Positions 1 through 8,259 of a stretch of 21,095 bases of DNA are shown here, one piece after another (the stretch's first letter is position 1; the number at the start of each line of letters is the position of its first letter). The notes under the pieces are model-generated. The model worked only from the letters and a program-made list of their open reading frames with translations, had not been told where the DNA came from and did not search any database. Location: positions 1-21,095 of the forward strand of contig CAIZMD010000558.1 of assembly GCA_903933995.1 (NCBI GenBank). The letters run 5' to 3'. This stretch comes from an uncultured Bacteroidota bacterium (lineage in GTDB: Bacteria > Bacteroidota > Bacteroidia > Chitinophagales > Chitinophagaceae). The position numbers were made by a program, and so were the translations under genes.

Positions 1-698
1 TAAACAATTCCAGAGCCAGCAACCTTTTGCAAAATCTCTACTAGCTTGGTAATTTTACTCTCTACTTTGAATACACTGTAAGAGAGATTGGGTTTATAAA
101 ATGACTGATGAAACACAGCTGCATCCTGCATTTCTAATTTAGCTAGTATGTCTTTTTGCACCAAGGGCGTAGCCGATGCCGTAAGCGCAATTAACGGCAC
201 CCCAGGTAGGGATGCTCTTATGGCTGCAATGCGTAAATAAGTGGGTCTAAAATCATAGCCCCATTGAGAAACACAGTGTGCTTCATCAATAGCCAATAAA
301 CTCACTTGCATCAATGCTAAATAGTCTTTGAAAATTTTGGTTTCTAAACGTTCCGGAGAGAGGTATAAAAATTTATAATCGCCTTCAACAGCGTCTTGTA
401 AAACCAGTTTTACTTCATGAAAATTCATGCCACTATGAATGGCAGCAGCAGGAATGCCTTTGTTGGTCAGGTTTTCAGCCTGATCTTTCATGAGTGCAAT
501 CAATGGACTCACTACAATACAAACCCCCTCTAATAATAATGCGGGTACTTGAAAACAGATGGATTTACCCCCACCAGTTGGTAGCAAGGCAAGCACATCT
601 TTTTTTTCTAGAACGCTTTGAATAATGGATTCCTGTGTTGGTCTGAATTGGGTATGACCCCAATACTGCTGCAGGATGTCTAAGGGTGTATCCTGCAT
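1..698 (-). CDS. recQ: ATP-dependent DNA helicase RecQ (N-terminal part, runs off left edge)
   Basis: RecQ is a 3'-5' superfamily 2 DNA helicase that acts in recombination and replication-fork repair. The visible 232 residues are the first RecA-like domain and the start of the second. They show the RecQ motif 0 region (QFRPTQ, residues 17-22), Walker A TGGGKS (41-46), VSPLIALMKDQ, the DEAH box (138-141) continuing into the RecQ-specific aromatic loop HCVSQWGYDFRP, and motif III TASAT. The usual GHDFRP is GYDFRP here, a mild substitution. The zinc-binding and HRDC parts would lie beyond the window. The ATG lies in a TAATG overlap with the stop of the upstream copper ATPase, so the two are probably cotranscribed and translationally coupled. 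The family call is very secure; the missing C-terminus prevents deciding between a full-length and a short RecQ. Confidence 0.95.
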   Translation of the reverse strand, partial: MQDTPLDILQQYWGHTQFRPTQESIIQSVLEKKDVLALLPTGGGKSICFQVPALLLEGVCIVVSPLIALMKDQAENLTNKGIPAAAIHSGMNFHEVKLVLQDAVEGDYKFLYLSPERLETKIFKDYLALMQVSLLAIDEAHCVSQWGYDFRPTYLRIAAIRASLPGVPLIALTASATPLVQKDILAKLEMQDAAVFHQSFYKPNLSYSVFKVESKITKLVEILQKVAGSGIV

Positions 699-2827
699 TA
701 AACTACTTTTTTATAGTTCAAACGGATGCTGTTAATGGCCAAAACTACATCACTCAAACCCATGACTAAGGCCCCAAATCCCGGACTTAAATATCCCAAT
801 GCAGCCACGGGTATGGCAACAATATTGTAGATAAATGCCCAGAACAAATTTTGTTGGATAGTGGTATAAGTATGTTTTCCCAAACCTAATGCTAGGGGAA
901 GGTTTTTTAATCCATGGTTCATGAGCACTACCTGTGCACTTTGCATGGCAATATGTGAAGCATCGCTCAGCGAAATCCCTACCGTGGCTTTTGCAAGAGC
1001 AGGAGCATCATTGATCCCATCACCAACCATAGCAGTTGGTTCGTGTTGGTTAAAGTTGGCAATAGCTGCTAGTTTTTGTTCGGGGCTTTGTTCTGCCAAC
1101 CATTCATCAATGTGTAAGGTGTTGGCCACTTGTTCGCATTTTGCCTTGCCATCGCCACTAAGCAATATGGTTCTGATACCAGCAGCACGTAATTGTTCAA
1201 TTACTTCAGCAGCTTCAGGTCTAATTTCATCTACTACATCTATCCAACCCAAGAGTTCAGCGTTCTTTGTAATGTAAACGTTGTGGCTATGGTCATGATA
1301 AGTGTCAGCAATTCCCTTAAATGAAACTGCTTGATATTTATTGCCCAATTTGTCAATGGCGCGCATACCTAAGCCCCTAATTTCTTCCACCTTGGCCCAA
1401 CGAAGATCGTCTTTGACCTTCCATGCCTTACTGATACTTTTGGCTATAGGATGGTTAGAATATTTTTCAAGTGAAAAAGCAATTCTTTTAAATTGGGTTT
1501 CATCATTGTCTGCAATATTTTCAAAAGCATGAAAAGATGCTACGCTAAATTGACCTGTTGTTAGGGTGCCTGTTTTATCAAAGACTACTTGTTTAATTTG
1601 TTTGAAGACCTCTAAACTCTTGGCGTTTTTAAACAAGACCCCATTGCGTGCTGCTCTTCCCAAACCCACTGCAATAGCGGCTGGTGTGGCAAGCCCCATG
1701 GCGCAGGGACAAGAAATAACTAATACGGCAATACCCCTCAAAAGGCTTTCTGAAAAGGGTAAATGACCAATAAAATAATTTCCAATAATGGTTAACACAG
1801 CTAGGCTAATCACGGTTGGAACAAATATGGCACTGATTCTATCTGCCAGTTGTTGTATGGGAGGCTTTTCTGTTTGAGCCGCTTTTACCAGTTTTAGAAT
1901 ATTGGCCAATACCGTGTTTTCTCCTACTGCCGTGATATATGCTTTTAGGGTTCCTGCAGAAACTACAGAACCACCAATGAGCATGTCATGCATTTTCTTT
2001 TCAACAGGGGTACTCTCTCCAGTGATAATGGACTCATCTACTGAGGCTTCTCCCCACAAGACTTTGCAGTCCATGGGCACGGCTTCTCCATTGCCTATTA
2101 ATACTAGATCACCCACTTTTAAGGTGCCAGTTTCAACTGGGAAAACATGTTCTTGGTGTTGGTCATCATAAGCAATCATATTGGCCATTTGCTTTTTAGA
2201 GACCACCAATTTTTTTAATGCGGTTTGAGTAGTTTCTACTGATTTGTCTTCCATCCAATTGCCAAGAAAAACCAATGTTAGAATGGTAGCAGCAGTTTCG
2301 TAAAACATAAAATTTGCTGCGTCACCAATAATTGTTCCGTATAAACTATAACCAAAAGCAGCAATGGCTCCAATGGCTATTAAAACATTCATGTTGGGTA
2401 TACCCTTGAGCAAACTATGCCAGGCGCTTCTTCCAAAAAAATCCATACCTACAATGAATACCGGAATGGTTAAACCTAGTTGCACATAAGGATTCATCAA
2501 AAAATGAATATGCAAGCCAGGAATCATGTGTAATAACAGCGGTGCTGTAAAAATGATGCAGAATAAAAATCTTTGAAAATGGTTTTGAAATAATTTCTTT
2601 GGTTTTTTCTCATCCGTTTCCTCTCCGGTAATCACCTGATAGCCTAGACCTTCAATGCCTTTTGCTAGTGCTTTTTTATCGGTTCCCTCAACCAAGTCAA
2701 AACTCAAATCACCGCCCATAAAATTTATCTGCACCGCTTGCATCCCTTTGCCTGTTAGGTATTTGTTTACGGTGAGCGCGCAGTTGGTGCAACTCATACC
2801 CTCTACTTTCCAATTCACTTTTTCCAT
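698..2827 (-). CDS. copA: Copper-exporting P1B-type ATPase (CopA-like)
   Basis: Heavy-metal P-type ATPase that uses ATP to pump Cu(I) out of the cytoplasm. From the chosen start (709 residues) it has one N-terminal HMA domain with GMSCTNC (metal cysteines C13 and C16) and an actuator TGES (269-272). The membrane CPC is at 373-375, phosphorylation motif DKTGT at 417-421, nucleotide-domain HP at 459-460 and hinge GDGIND at 602-607. TM7 has the Cu-type N-x6-YN-x4-P signature (N660, Y667, N668, P673). In TM8 the usual MxxSS is MGLSD, so the second serine is aspartate (D693). The open frame extends 16 codons upstream (to 2875), but MEKVNWKVEGMSC matches the usual HMA start, so 2827 is preferred. 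Its stop overlaps the recQ ATG by one base. It is divergent from tsaE. A copper rather than silver or other soft-metal substrate is inferred from the CPC and TM7 motifs. Confidence 0.93.
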   Translation of the reverse strand: MEKVNWKVEGMSCTNCALTVNKYLTGKGMQAVQINFMGGDLSFDLVEGTDKKALAKGIEGLGYQVITGEETDEKKPKKLFQNHFQRFLFCIIFTAPLLLHMIPGLHIHFLMNPYVQLGLTIPVFIVGMDFFGRSAWHSLLKGIPNMNVLIAIGAIAAFGYSLYGTIIGDAANFMFYETAATILTLVFLGNWMEDKSVETTQTALKKLVVSKKQMANMIAYDDQHQEHVFPVETGTLKVGDLVLIGNGEAVPMDCKVLWGEASVDESIITGESTPVEKKMHDMLIGGSVVSAGTLKAYITAVGENTVLANILKLVKAAQTEKPPIQQLADRISAIFVPTVISLAVLTIIGNYFIGHLPFSESLLRGIAVLVISCPCAMGLATPAAIAVGLGRAARNGVLFKNAKSLEVFKQIKQVVFDKTGTLTTGQFSVASFHAFENIADNDETQFKRIAFSLEKYSNHPIAKSISKAWKVKDDLRWAKVEEIRGLGMRAIDKLGNKYQAVSFKGIADTYHDHSHNVYITKNAELLGWIDVVDEIRPEAAEVIEQLRAAGIRTILLSGDGKAKCEQVANTLHIDEWLAEQSPEQKLAAIANFNQHEPTAMVGDGINDAPALAKATVGISLSDASHIAMQSAQVVLMNHGLKNLPLALGLGKHTYTTIQQNLFWAFIYNIVAIPVAALGYLSPGFGALVMGLSDVVLAINSIRLNYKKVV

Positions 2828-2882
2828 AACTGTCTTTTTTAGGCTTAGGCCAATGTAAAGGTACTGTAACTGCAAGGGGTCT

Positions 2883-2894
2883 GCTTTCGAAAGC
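2883..2894. promoter_or_regulatory. 12-bp perfect palindrome upstream of copA, possible operator
   Basis: GCTTTCGAAAGC is a perfect inverted repeat in the divergent copA/tsaE intergenic region, 55 bp from the copA ATG. Its placement suits a dimeric regulator. It does not match the CueR operators I know, and no regulator gene is adjacent, so the binding protein is unknown. A chance palindrome of this size is possible. Confidence 0.3.
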
Positions 2895-2935
2895 GGATGA
2901 ATATTTTTACATCATGGTGTCAAATTCTTTGTAAT

Positions 2936-2943
2936 TATCTTTG
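2936..2943 (+). promoter_or_regulatory. Bacteroidota-type -7 element (TATCTTTG) for tsaE
   Basis: TATCTTTG is an exact match to the TAnnTTTG -7 consensus used by the Bacteroidota primary sigma factor. It ends 4 nt before the tsaE ATG at 2948, which would put the transcript start on or next to the start codon. I see no clear TTTG -33 box at 19-21 bp upstream, so this rests on the -7 element alone. Confidence 0.45.
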
Positions 2944-2947
2944 AATC

Positions 2948-3364
2948 ATGGATGCAATTTTTGAATTGGAACAAATTGGAGCTGTAGCCAAACTAGCATG
3001 GAAAGAGGGCAAAAAACACAAGGTTTGGATTTTTCGTGCTCCCATGGGTACTGGAAAGACCAGTTTTATTCATGCTTTGTGTCAAACATTGGGTGTGGAA
3101 GACACTGTGAGTAGCCCCAGTTATGGCATTATTAATGAATACCTAAGCCCAGAAGCTGGTACTATTTATCATATGGATTGGTATAGACTCAAAAGCGAGG
3201 AAGAAGCTATTCAGGCTGGGGTAGAAGACGCCCTTGACTCTGGGAATCTCTGTTTGGTAGAGTGGCCTGAGAAAGCTGAGGGGCTATTACCAGACAACTG
3301 TTTTGAACTGCATATGGAAGTCTTGGACCAGAAAATGCGTCGTCTATACACTGAAAACGAGTAA
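2948..3364 (+). CDS. tsaE: tRNA threonylcarbamoyladenosine biosynthesis ATPase TsaE
   Basis: TsaE is the small ATPase that works with TsaD and TsaB to make the t6A modification at position 37 of ANN-decoding tRNAs in the cytoplasm. The 138-residue length is normal for the family. Visible motifs are a Walker A (MGTGKTS, residues 33-39), the switch-like SSPS (55-58), the conserved HMDWYRL (75-81; family HxDxYRL) and EWPE (105-108). The first glycine of the usual GxxGxGKT loop is alanine here (APMGTGKT), which is tolerable for a P-loop. It is followed 43 bp later by ald on the same strand, so the two may share a transcript. Expression may start at the -7 element just upstream, giving little or no leader. 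Confidence 0.93.
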   Translation: MDAIFELEQIGAVAKLAWKEGKKHKVWIFRAPMGTGKTSFIHALCQTLGVEDTVSSPSYGIINEYLSPEAGTIYHMDWYRLKSEEEAIQAGVEDALDSGNLCLVEWPEKAEGLLPDNCFELHMEVLDQKMRRLYTENE

Positions 3365-3407
3365 TTTTAAGCAGACCAACTAACCAGATCATACAACCAC
3401 CTGACTT

Positions 3408-4622
3408 ATGGCCACTTCAAAACCTTCCATCAGTGCCTCTTTTTTATATGAAACCATGGAAGAAACCCTGGATGTAAAAGCACCGGGTGAAAAATTGTTT
3501 ATTGGAATTCCCAAAGAAATAGCGTTTCAAGAAAATAGAATTGCTTTAACACCAGATGCTGTGGGTGTGTTGGTAGCCAATGGCAACCATGTAACCGTAG
3601 AGCATAAAGCAGGTGAGGGAAGTAATTATTCAGACAAGGATTATGCAGAAGCAGGAGCTAGAATAGTATATGATAAGGCAGAAGTATACCAAGCACCTTT
3701 ATTAGTAAAAAGTGCACCACCAGTTGAGGAAGACCTGCCCTTTTTGCAAATGAATCAAACCATTATTTCTCCCATACATTTATCTGCACTTAAGAAACAT
3801 CATATTGAACACATGATGTCTAAACGGATTACCGCACTAAGATTTGAAAATTTCAAAGATGATAGTGGCGCTTATCCCATAGTGCGAAGCATGAGTGAGA
3901 TTGCAGGAAGTGCGGTCATGTTGATTGCTGGTCAATACCTAAGTAGTTTTAATAAAGGAAAGGGTGTGTTGTTGGGCGGAATTAGTGGTATTCCTCCAAC
4001 CAAAGTAGTGATTGTTGGTGCAGGCATTGTAGGAGAATTTGCTACTAGAAATGCACTAGCATTAGGTGCTTCTGTAAAAGTCTTTGACAACAATGTGACT
4101 AGGCTCAAACAATTGCAAAATAACTTGGGTCAAAGAATTTGGACATCAGTTTTGGAACCTAGGATTTTATCCAAACAATTAAAAACCTGTGAAGTTGCCG
4201 TAGGTGCACTGAGCAATGAATATGGAAGAGCTCCGGTGGTTGTGAGTGAAGAAATGGTAGCAGCTATGCGGCCCGGAAGTATTATCATAGACGTGGCAAT
4301 AGACAGAGGCGGTTGTTTTGAAACCAGTGAGCTTACTAGCCATGAACATCCCACATTCTTAAAACACGATGTGATCCATTACTGCGTACCCAATATTCCC
4401 AGTGGATTTGCGCGCACGGCAAGTCAAGCCATTAGCAATGTTTTAATGCCCTTGATTTTAGAAGTAAGTGACGAGGGAGGATTGGAAGAAATGGTTTGGC
4501 ATAACTTCAACCTGAGAGAGGGCATTTATTTATTCAAAGGTTCTCTTACCGATATTTATATCAGCCAAAAATTCAATTTAAAATTCACAGACCTCAATTT
4601 GCTCATTGCCTCTAGGCGATAG
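3408..4622 (+). CDS. ald: Alanine dehydrogenase
   Basis: NAD-dependent L-alanine dehydrogenase of the AlaDH/transhydrogenase-alpha family; it interconverts alanine with pyruvate plus ammonia in the cytoplasm. The body matches the family from GIPKEI (about residue 33): substrate arginine in ENRIALTP (R44), lysine in LLVKSAPP (K101), catalytic histidine in SPIHLSA (H124), and a Rossmann loop GAGIVG (204-209) with the NAD-ribose acidic residue in VFD (D227). The IDVAIDRGGC segment carries the catalytic aspartate D299, and VPNIPSGFARTASQAISN follows. These residue roles come from homology to the Mycobacterium enzyme. At 404 residues it is about 30 longer than the classical 371. The excess is an N-terminal stretch of roughly 28 residues before the conserved start plus a slightly longer C-terminus. 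An internal start at M17 is possible. The 3' end faces the cytochrome gene with only 4 bp between. Confidence 0.9.
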   Translation: MATSKPSISASFLYETMEETLDVKAPGEKLFIGIPKEIAFQENRIALTPDAVGVLVANGNHVTVEHKAGEGSNYSDKDYAEAGARIVYDKAEVYQAPLLVKSAPPVEEDLPFLQMNQTIISPIHLSALKKHHIEHMMSKRITALRFENFKDDSGAYPIVRSMSEIAGSAVMLIAGQYLSSFNKGKGVLLGGISGIPPTKVVIVGAGIVGEFATRNALALGASVKVFDNNVTRLKQLQNNLGQRIWTSVLEPRILSKQLKTCEVAVGALSNEYGRAPVVVSEEMVAAMRPGSIIIDVAIDRGGCFETSELTSHEHPTFLKHDVIHYCVPNIPSGFARTASQAISNVLMPLILEVSDEGGLEEMVWHNFNLREGIYLFKGSLTDIYISQKFNLKFTDLNLLIASRR

Positions 4623-4626
4623 TAGG

Positions 4627-6867
4627 TTATCTAATTCCCAAACTAGAAAATAATTGTTGGTATTCAGGGTTGTTGGGATTTACTTGTTTTAAGAACATAA
4701 CATGGGCTCTGGCTTTATCAGGCCTGCTATTTTGTAGGTACACATAAGCCAATGCATAGTGTAAAGACTCTTCTTGTGGAAAGGATTTTAATCCCTGTTC
4801 CAACACCTGTGAAGCTTTTTCTGCCTTACCCATTTGTTGTAGTAGCAAACCATAATTATAATACAATCTGCTATTCTGACTATTTAATTGAATGGCTTTT
4901 TCAAAAGCCATGGCCGCATTGGGATTGTCTTTTAATTCATTGTATAATAAGCCTAGATTATACCAAGCTCTATCATTTTTTGGATCTGTTTTAGCGGCCA
5001 ATTGCAATACTTGAATGGCATCTTGGTTCTTGCCCTGTAAATTATAAGTAACTGCCAGATTAAGTCTTGCCAAGTTGGCTAAACTGTCTTTTTTCAGCGC
5101 CCTTAAATAAAATTTTTCAGCATTGGCATATTCTACATTTCTCTGATAATGATCGGCAATGCCAATATTTCCGTGTGCAAAATCGGCCTGGTGTAACAAG
5201 TTCTTTTCCATTTCTGCTTTAGCAGTTTGGTAAGCTGATTGGTATTCTTCCGGCACTTGAATATTCTTTCCCATGCTATTGATCAAATCTGCTGCTGCAA
5301 TTCTAACTGCCCTAACCTTGTCTTTGAGCATGGCTGCAATGGCACCCAGATTCATATTGTTTTTAGGGTAGGCTTGTAAACTTCTCAATGCTTCATATCT
5401 GATTTGAGCGTCTGTTGATGTTAAGGATTCCATTAAGGCAGACATGCCATTGGGGAATGGGGTTGCCCCAAGATAGTTCAAGGCAGTAGCTTTGATAATA
5501 TTGGGCGTAGTGCTGTCTTGTAGTAAACGCAATAAATGAGGCTCGCTTTGATTATTTAAACGGCTACCAGGAATCAGGTCTTCCACATAACTGTATTTTC
5601 TTTTGGGTCCATACCATTTTGTTACAGCATCTGCAGCCCATTTAGCAGGTTTGTCTTGGTGGCAATTATTACAAGCATTTGGAGTAGCATATGCTACACT
5701 CATATCTGGTCTGGGTACCCTAAAACTATGGTCATGTCTTAGGTCATTACCCATATAATTTTTACCAGGAGCATGACAGTTTACACAAGCAGCTCCTGCA
5801 GTATTAATGGTATGAAAATGGTGCGATGGTTCATCAAAGGTTTTAGCATGACATTGCAAACAAGTAAGGTTGCCGGGTAATACCAATTTGCCAGAATGTG
5901 GATTATGGCAATTGCTACACTGTACTCCTCTGGCAAACATTTTACTTTGTAAGAATGAAGCATAGTTATAGTCTTCTTCATTGACCTGACCATCGGCATG
6001 AAAGCGCTCTGTATTGGGAACAGCGGGAATATGGTTGTCTAATAATTCAGCGCTGGCAATTTTATCAGCAGCTACATTACTTTGAACTGCGTGACATGGT
6101 GCACAAGCATTAATCTGGTCTAATTGCTTGGTGTTCTTGGCCAATAACAACAAAGAATTGGGTTGTTTATTGCCAGATTGATAGTCTTTGCCATTGATAT
6201 ACTTTACGTGTTGTTCTCCTGGTCCATGACAGGCTTCACAACTAACCGTTAGCAAATCATAGCTGGTTTGGTAACTGTCTTTTTCTAGGTCATAGTTCTT
6301 TTTCAAATTGGTACTATGGCATTCCGCACACATGGTATTCCAATTCTGTGCATTCCCCGTCCAGTGCAACCAATCCCGATTATGTATTTGCTGACCCTTA
6401 TACTGTTGAAACCATTTTTTATCTCTACTATCCCAGGATTGTCTGGTCACCTGCATTCTGCCATCGGGGAATTCAATCAAATATTGTTGTAAGGGATAAT
6501 GACCAAATGCATATTTAACAGTGTAGTCATGATTCAACCCATCTTCACCTTGGGTATTGACAATATATTTTCCCTCTTTTTTAAAAAAACGGGAAGAAAC
6601 ACCATCAGCTTGAAGGGATGCGTTATTAAAATTACCCAAAACGGCAGAATCGGTTGGCTCCTGCATGGCTTTAAAATGATCCGACATTTTCCAGTCTTCA
6701 TATTGCTTTGGATGACAGCTTTGACATTTTTCAGCCCCAATATAGGCATTGGGTAAAGCTGCTAAGTTGCTTGCATCTTTGTCTGATGGCTTGCAATATT
6801 GCATGGTTCCTGCAAATACAAGAACAAATAAAACGATACCTGAAATGGTTTTGAATTGCCTATTCAA
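4627..6867 (-). CDS. Octaheme c-type cytochrome with HEAT and TPR domains
   Basis: Exported multiheme cytochrome c, 746 residues. Eight CxxCH heme sites are visible, beginning at C48, C180, C210, C255, C317, C336, C361 and C399, in the pattern of the cytochrome c554-like multiheme family. Residues about 430-530 form helical HEAT-like repeats (for example DAQIRYEALRSLQAY and DKVRAVRIAAADLI). Residues about 565-740 hold four to five TPRs (AWYNLGLLYNELKDNPNAAMAFEKAIQLN is the clearest). The N-terminus is a signal peptide. A cysteine at 25 followed by KPSDKD resembles a Bacteroidota lipoprotein, although the preceding MQY is a poor lipobox. The protein is therefore probably periplasmic or outer-membrane attached. 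I see no CxxCK site or catalytic-heme signature that would make it a nitrite or hydroxylamine enzyme. The partner and substrate are unknown; the TPR tail suggests protein docking. It stands alone on its strand. Confidence 0.85.
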   Translation of the reverse strand: MNRQFKTISGIVLFVLVFAGTMQYCKPSDKDASNLAALPNAYIGAEKCQSCHPKQYEDWKMSDHFKAMQEPTDSAVLGNFNNASLQADGVSSRFFKKEGKYIVNTQGEDGLNHDYTVKYAFGHYPLQQYLIEFPDGRMQVTRQSWDSRDKKWFQQYKGQQIHNRDWLHWTGNAQNWNTMCAECHSTNLKKNYDLEKDSYQTSYDLLTVSCEACHGPGEQHVKYINGKDYQSGNKQPNSLLLLAKNTKQLDQINACAPCHAVQSNVAADKIASAELLDNHIPAVPNTERFHADGQVNEEDYNYASFLQSKMFARGVQCSNCHNPHSGKLVLPGNLTCLQCHAKTFDEPSHHFHTINTAGAACVNCHAPGKNYMGNDLRHDHSFRVPRPDMSVAYATPNACNNCHQDKPAKWAADAVTKWYGPKRKYSYVEDLIPGSRLNNQSEPHLLRLLQDSTTPNIIKATALNYLGATPFPNGMSALMESLTSTDAQIRYEALRSLQAYPKNNMNLGAIAAMLKDKVRAVRIAAADLINSMGKNIQVPEEYQSAYQTAKAEMEKNLLHQADFAHGNIGIADHYQRNVEYANAEKFYLRALKKDSLANLARLNLAVTYNLQGKNQDAIQVLQLAAKTDPKNDRAWYNLGLLYNELKDNPNAAMAFEKAIQLNSQNSRLYYNYGLLLQQMGKAEKASQVLEQGLKSFPQEESLHYALAYVYLQNSRPDKARAHVMFLKQVNPNNPEYQQLFSSLGIR

Positions 6868-6997
6868 TGCGTTGGTTTTGTTGTGGTGAATATTGGATTA
6901 AAAATAGCTTATAAATCTGGATTCATTGTATTTTATGACAGATGTCAGAAAAGTTCTTGGGTTATCAGAATATTTTGTGACCAGTTAAAAAAGAACA

Positions 6998-7546
6998 ATG
7001 AATCAACTACTAAGCTCATTAATAGCTATACTAATTGCAACAACTAGTTTTTGTCAAGAAAAAGTATTGGAACTTGGTTTAGAAGGGGGAAAAATAAGTC
7101 ATCACCAATTTAGTTTTATGTTGAGTCATTCCTATATCTCGGAAGGCTATTTTTTTAGTTCCAGAAAATGGATAGCTGCGCCTTCTTTTGGTCTGGATTA
7201 TAATTATTGGGTGAAGAAAAATTTGGCAATTGGCATTCATACTGATTTGATCAAAGAAAATTTTGCTTTAGAAGAAGCTTCAGGAGACAAAATAATTGAA
7301 CGTTCTACCCCTTTTGCAATTGTTCCTGCTTTAACCTATAAACCGGGTGAACATGGTGCATTGATTTTAGGAATGGGTGGAGAATTTGCAAAAGAAGGAA
7401 GTTTTGCTGTTACTAGGGTTGGTTATGAATATGGATGGGAATTGCCCAAGAAATATGAATTGGCCTTTAGTCTTACCTATGACCTAAAATGGAACGCCTA
7501 TAATACATGGACTTTTGGGTTGGTGGTTTCCAAGTTTTTTAAATAA
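6998..7546 (+). CDS. Small secreted/outer-membrane beta-barrel-like protein, function unknown
   Basis: 182 residues with a clear Sec signal peptide (MNQLLSSLIAILIATTSFCQ, probable cleavage around residue 20). The rest is alternating hydrophobic and polar beta segments rich in aromatic and glycine residues (PSFGLDYNYW, LILGMGGEFA, VTRVGYEYGWELP, YNTWTFGLVVSKFF), as in small outer-membrane barrels. The C-terminus FFK lacks a terminal phenylalanine but is otherwise barrel-like. I do not recognise a named family. It is divergent from the octaheme cytochrome across 130 bp and lies 54 bp upstream of the TlpA-like gene, so the latter may be cotranscribed with it. Confidence 0.7.
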   Translation: MNQLLSSLIAILIATTSFCQEKVLELGLEGGKISHHQFSFMLSHSYISEGYFFSSRKWIAAPSFGLDYNYWVKKNLAIGIHTDLIKENFALEEASGDKIIERSTPFAIVPALTYKPGEHGALILGMGGEFAKEGSFAVTRVGYEYGWELPKKYELAFSLTYDLKWNAYNTWTFGLVVSKFFK

Positions 7547-7600
7547 TCTTTTAACCTTTTAGTGGGCATTTTTTCTATCTTGACGGCATAAATTGCCATC

Positions 7601-8182
7601 ATGAGAAAAAAGCTATTGTCTATTATCCTTTCTTTTCTTCCATTTGGATGCTTGCTAACACAGAATAAAGTGCCCATATTTAACAAAGAGCATTTGTCTG
7701 ACCAAGCAATTAATGAAAAAGCAGCCGATTTTAAATTAAAGGATCTAAACGGTAAAACAGTTAGTCTATCTGCGCTTAAAGGGAAAGTGGTTGTCTTAGA
7801 TTTTTGGGCCACTTGGTGTGGACCTTGTAAAGCATCTTTTCCTGCAATGAAAGCTGCAGTTGAAAAATTCAAAGACAGCGCTCATGTGGTGTTTCTATTT
7901 ATAGATACCTGGGAAACCCAAGAAACTGAAAAAGCGAGAAGAAAAGAAGTCACAGATTTTATAGCAGAAAATGCTTACCCTTTTCGGATTCTAATGGATG
8001 AAAGGGTTAGAGGAAATCCTTACGAATACTTGGTAGGCATGAAATACAAGGCTGAACTGATTCCAGCCAAAGTAGTGATAGGTAAGGATGGCAATATCAA
8101 ATTTAGAACTAAGGGTTATAATGGTAGCAAAGAATATTTGGTAGATGAGTTATCAGCCATGATTGCCTACGCGAATAAATAA
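7601..8182 (+). CDS. TlpA-like thiol-disulfide oxidoreductase
   Basis: Thioredoxin-fold protein of the TlpA/ResA/AhpC-TSA group, 193 residues, exported by an N-terminal signal (cleavage or lipidation near FGC17; the lipobox is weak). The redox motif WCGPC is within VVLDFWATWCGPCKASFP (C73 and C76). The fold continues with IDTW and a cis-proline region ELIPAKVVIGKDG (P155), where the usual threonine after proline is alanine. Proteins of this type reduce or hold thiols in the periplasm, for example during cytochrome c maturation; an octaheme cytochrome lies 730 bp away on the other strand, but a functional link is only inference. The gene ends at the strong palindromic terminator at 8206-8233. 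Confidence 0.88.
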   Translation: MRKKLLSIILSFLPFGCLLTQNKVPIFNKEHLSDQAINEKAADFKLKDLNGKTVSLSALKGKVVVLDFWATWCGPCKASFPAMKAAVEKFKDSAHVVFLFIDTWETQETEKARRKEVTDFIAENAYPFRILMDERVRGNPYEYLVGMKYKAELIPAKVVIGKDGNIKFRTKGYNGSKEYLVDELSAMIAYANK

Positions 8183-8205
8183 ATCAAATAATAGTGTTGA
8201 AAAGC

Positions 8206-8233
8206 AAAGAACCCTGACATGTCAGGGTTCTTT
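8206..8233. terminator. Bidirectional intrinsic terminator (perfect 28-bp palindrome)
   Basis: AAAGAACCCTGACA is followed directly by its exact reverse complement. The RNA forms a GC-containing hairpin with A-rich and T-rich flanks on either strand. It sits between the convergent TlpA-like gene and the DUF1080 gene, so it should end transcripts from both sides. Confidence 0.88.
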
Positions 8234-8259
8234 ATTATTTATCAGGTCAATCAATTTGT

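Noticed and set aside
921..2171. Several plus-strand open frames opposite copA
   Set aside because: They mirror conserved ATPase coding sequence and have no independent start context or family features.
2828..2882. CueR/MerR-type operator in front of copA
   Set aside because: CCTTGCAGTTACAGTACC resembles the spacing of such sites but is not a convincing dyad.
6499..6756. Plus-strand open frame inside the octaheme cytochrome gene
   Set aside because: It is antisense to well-conserved cytochrome coding sequence and has no recognisable protein features.
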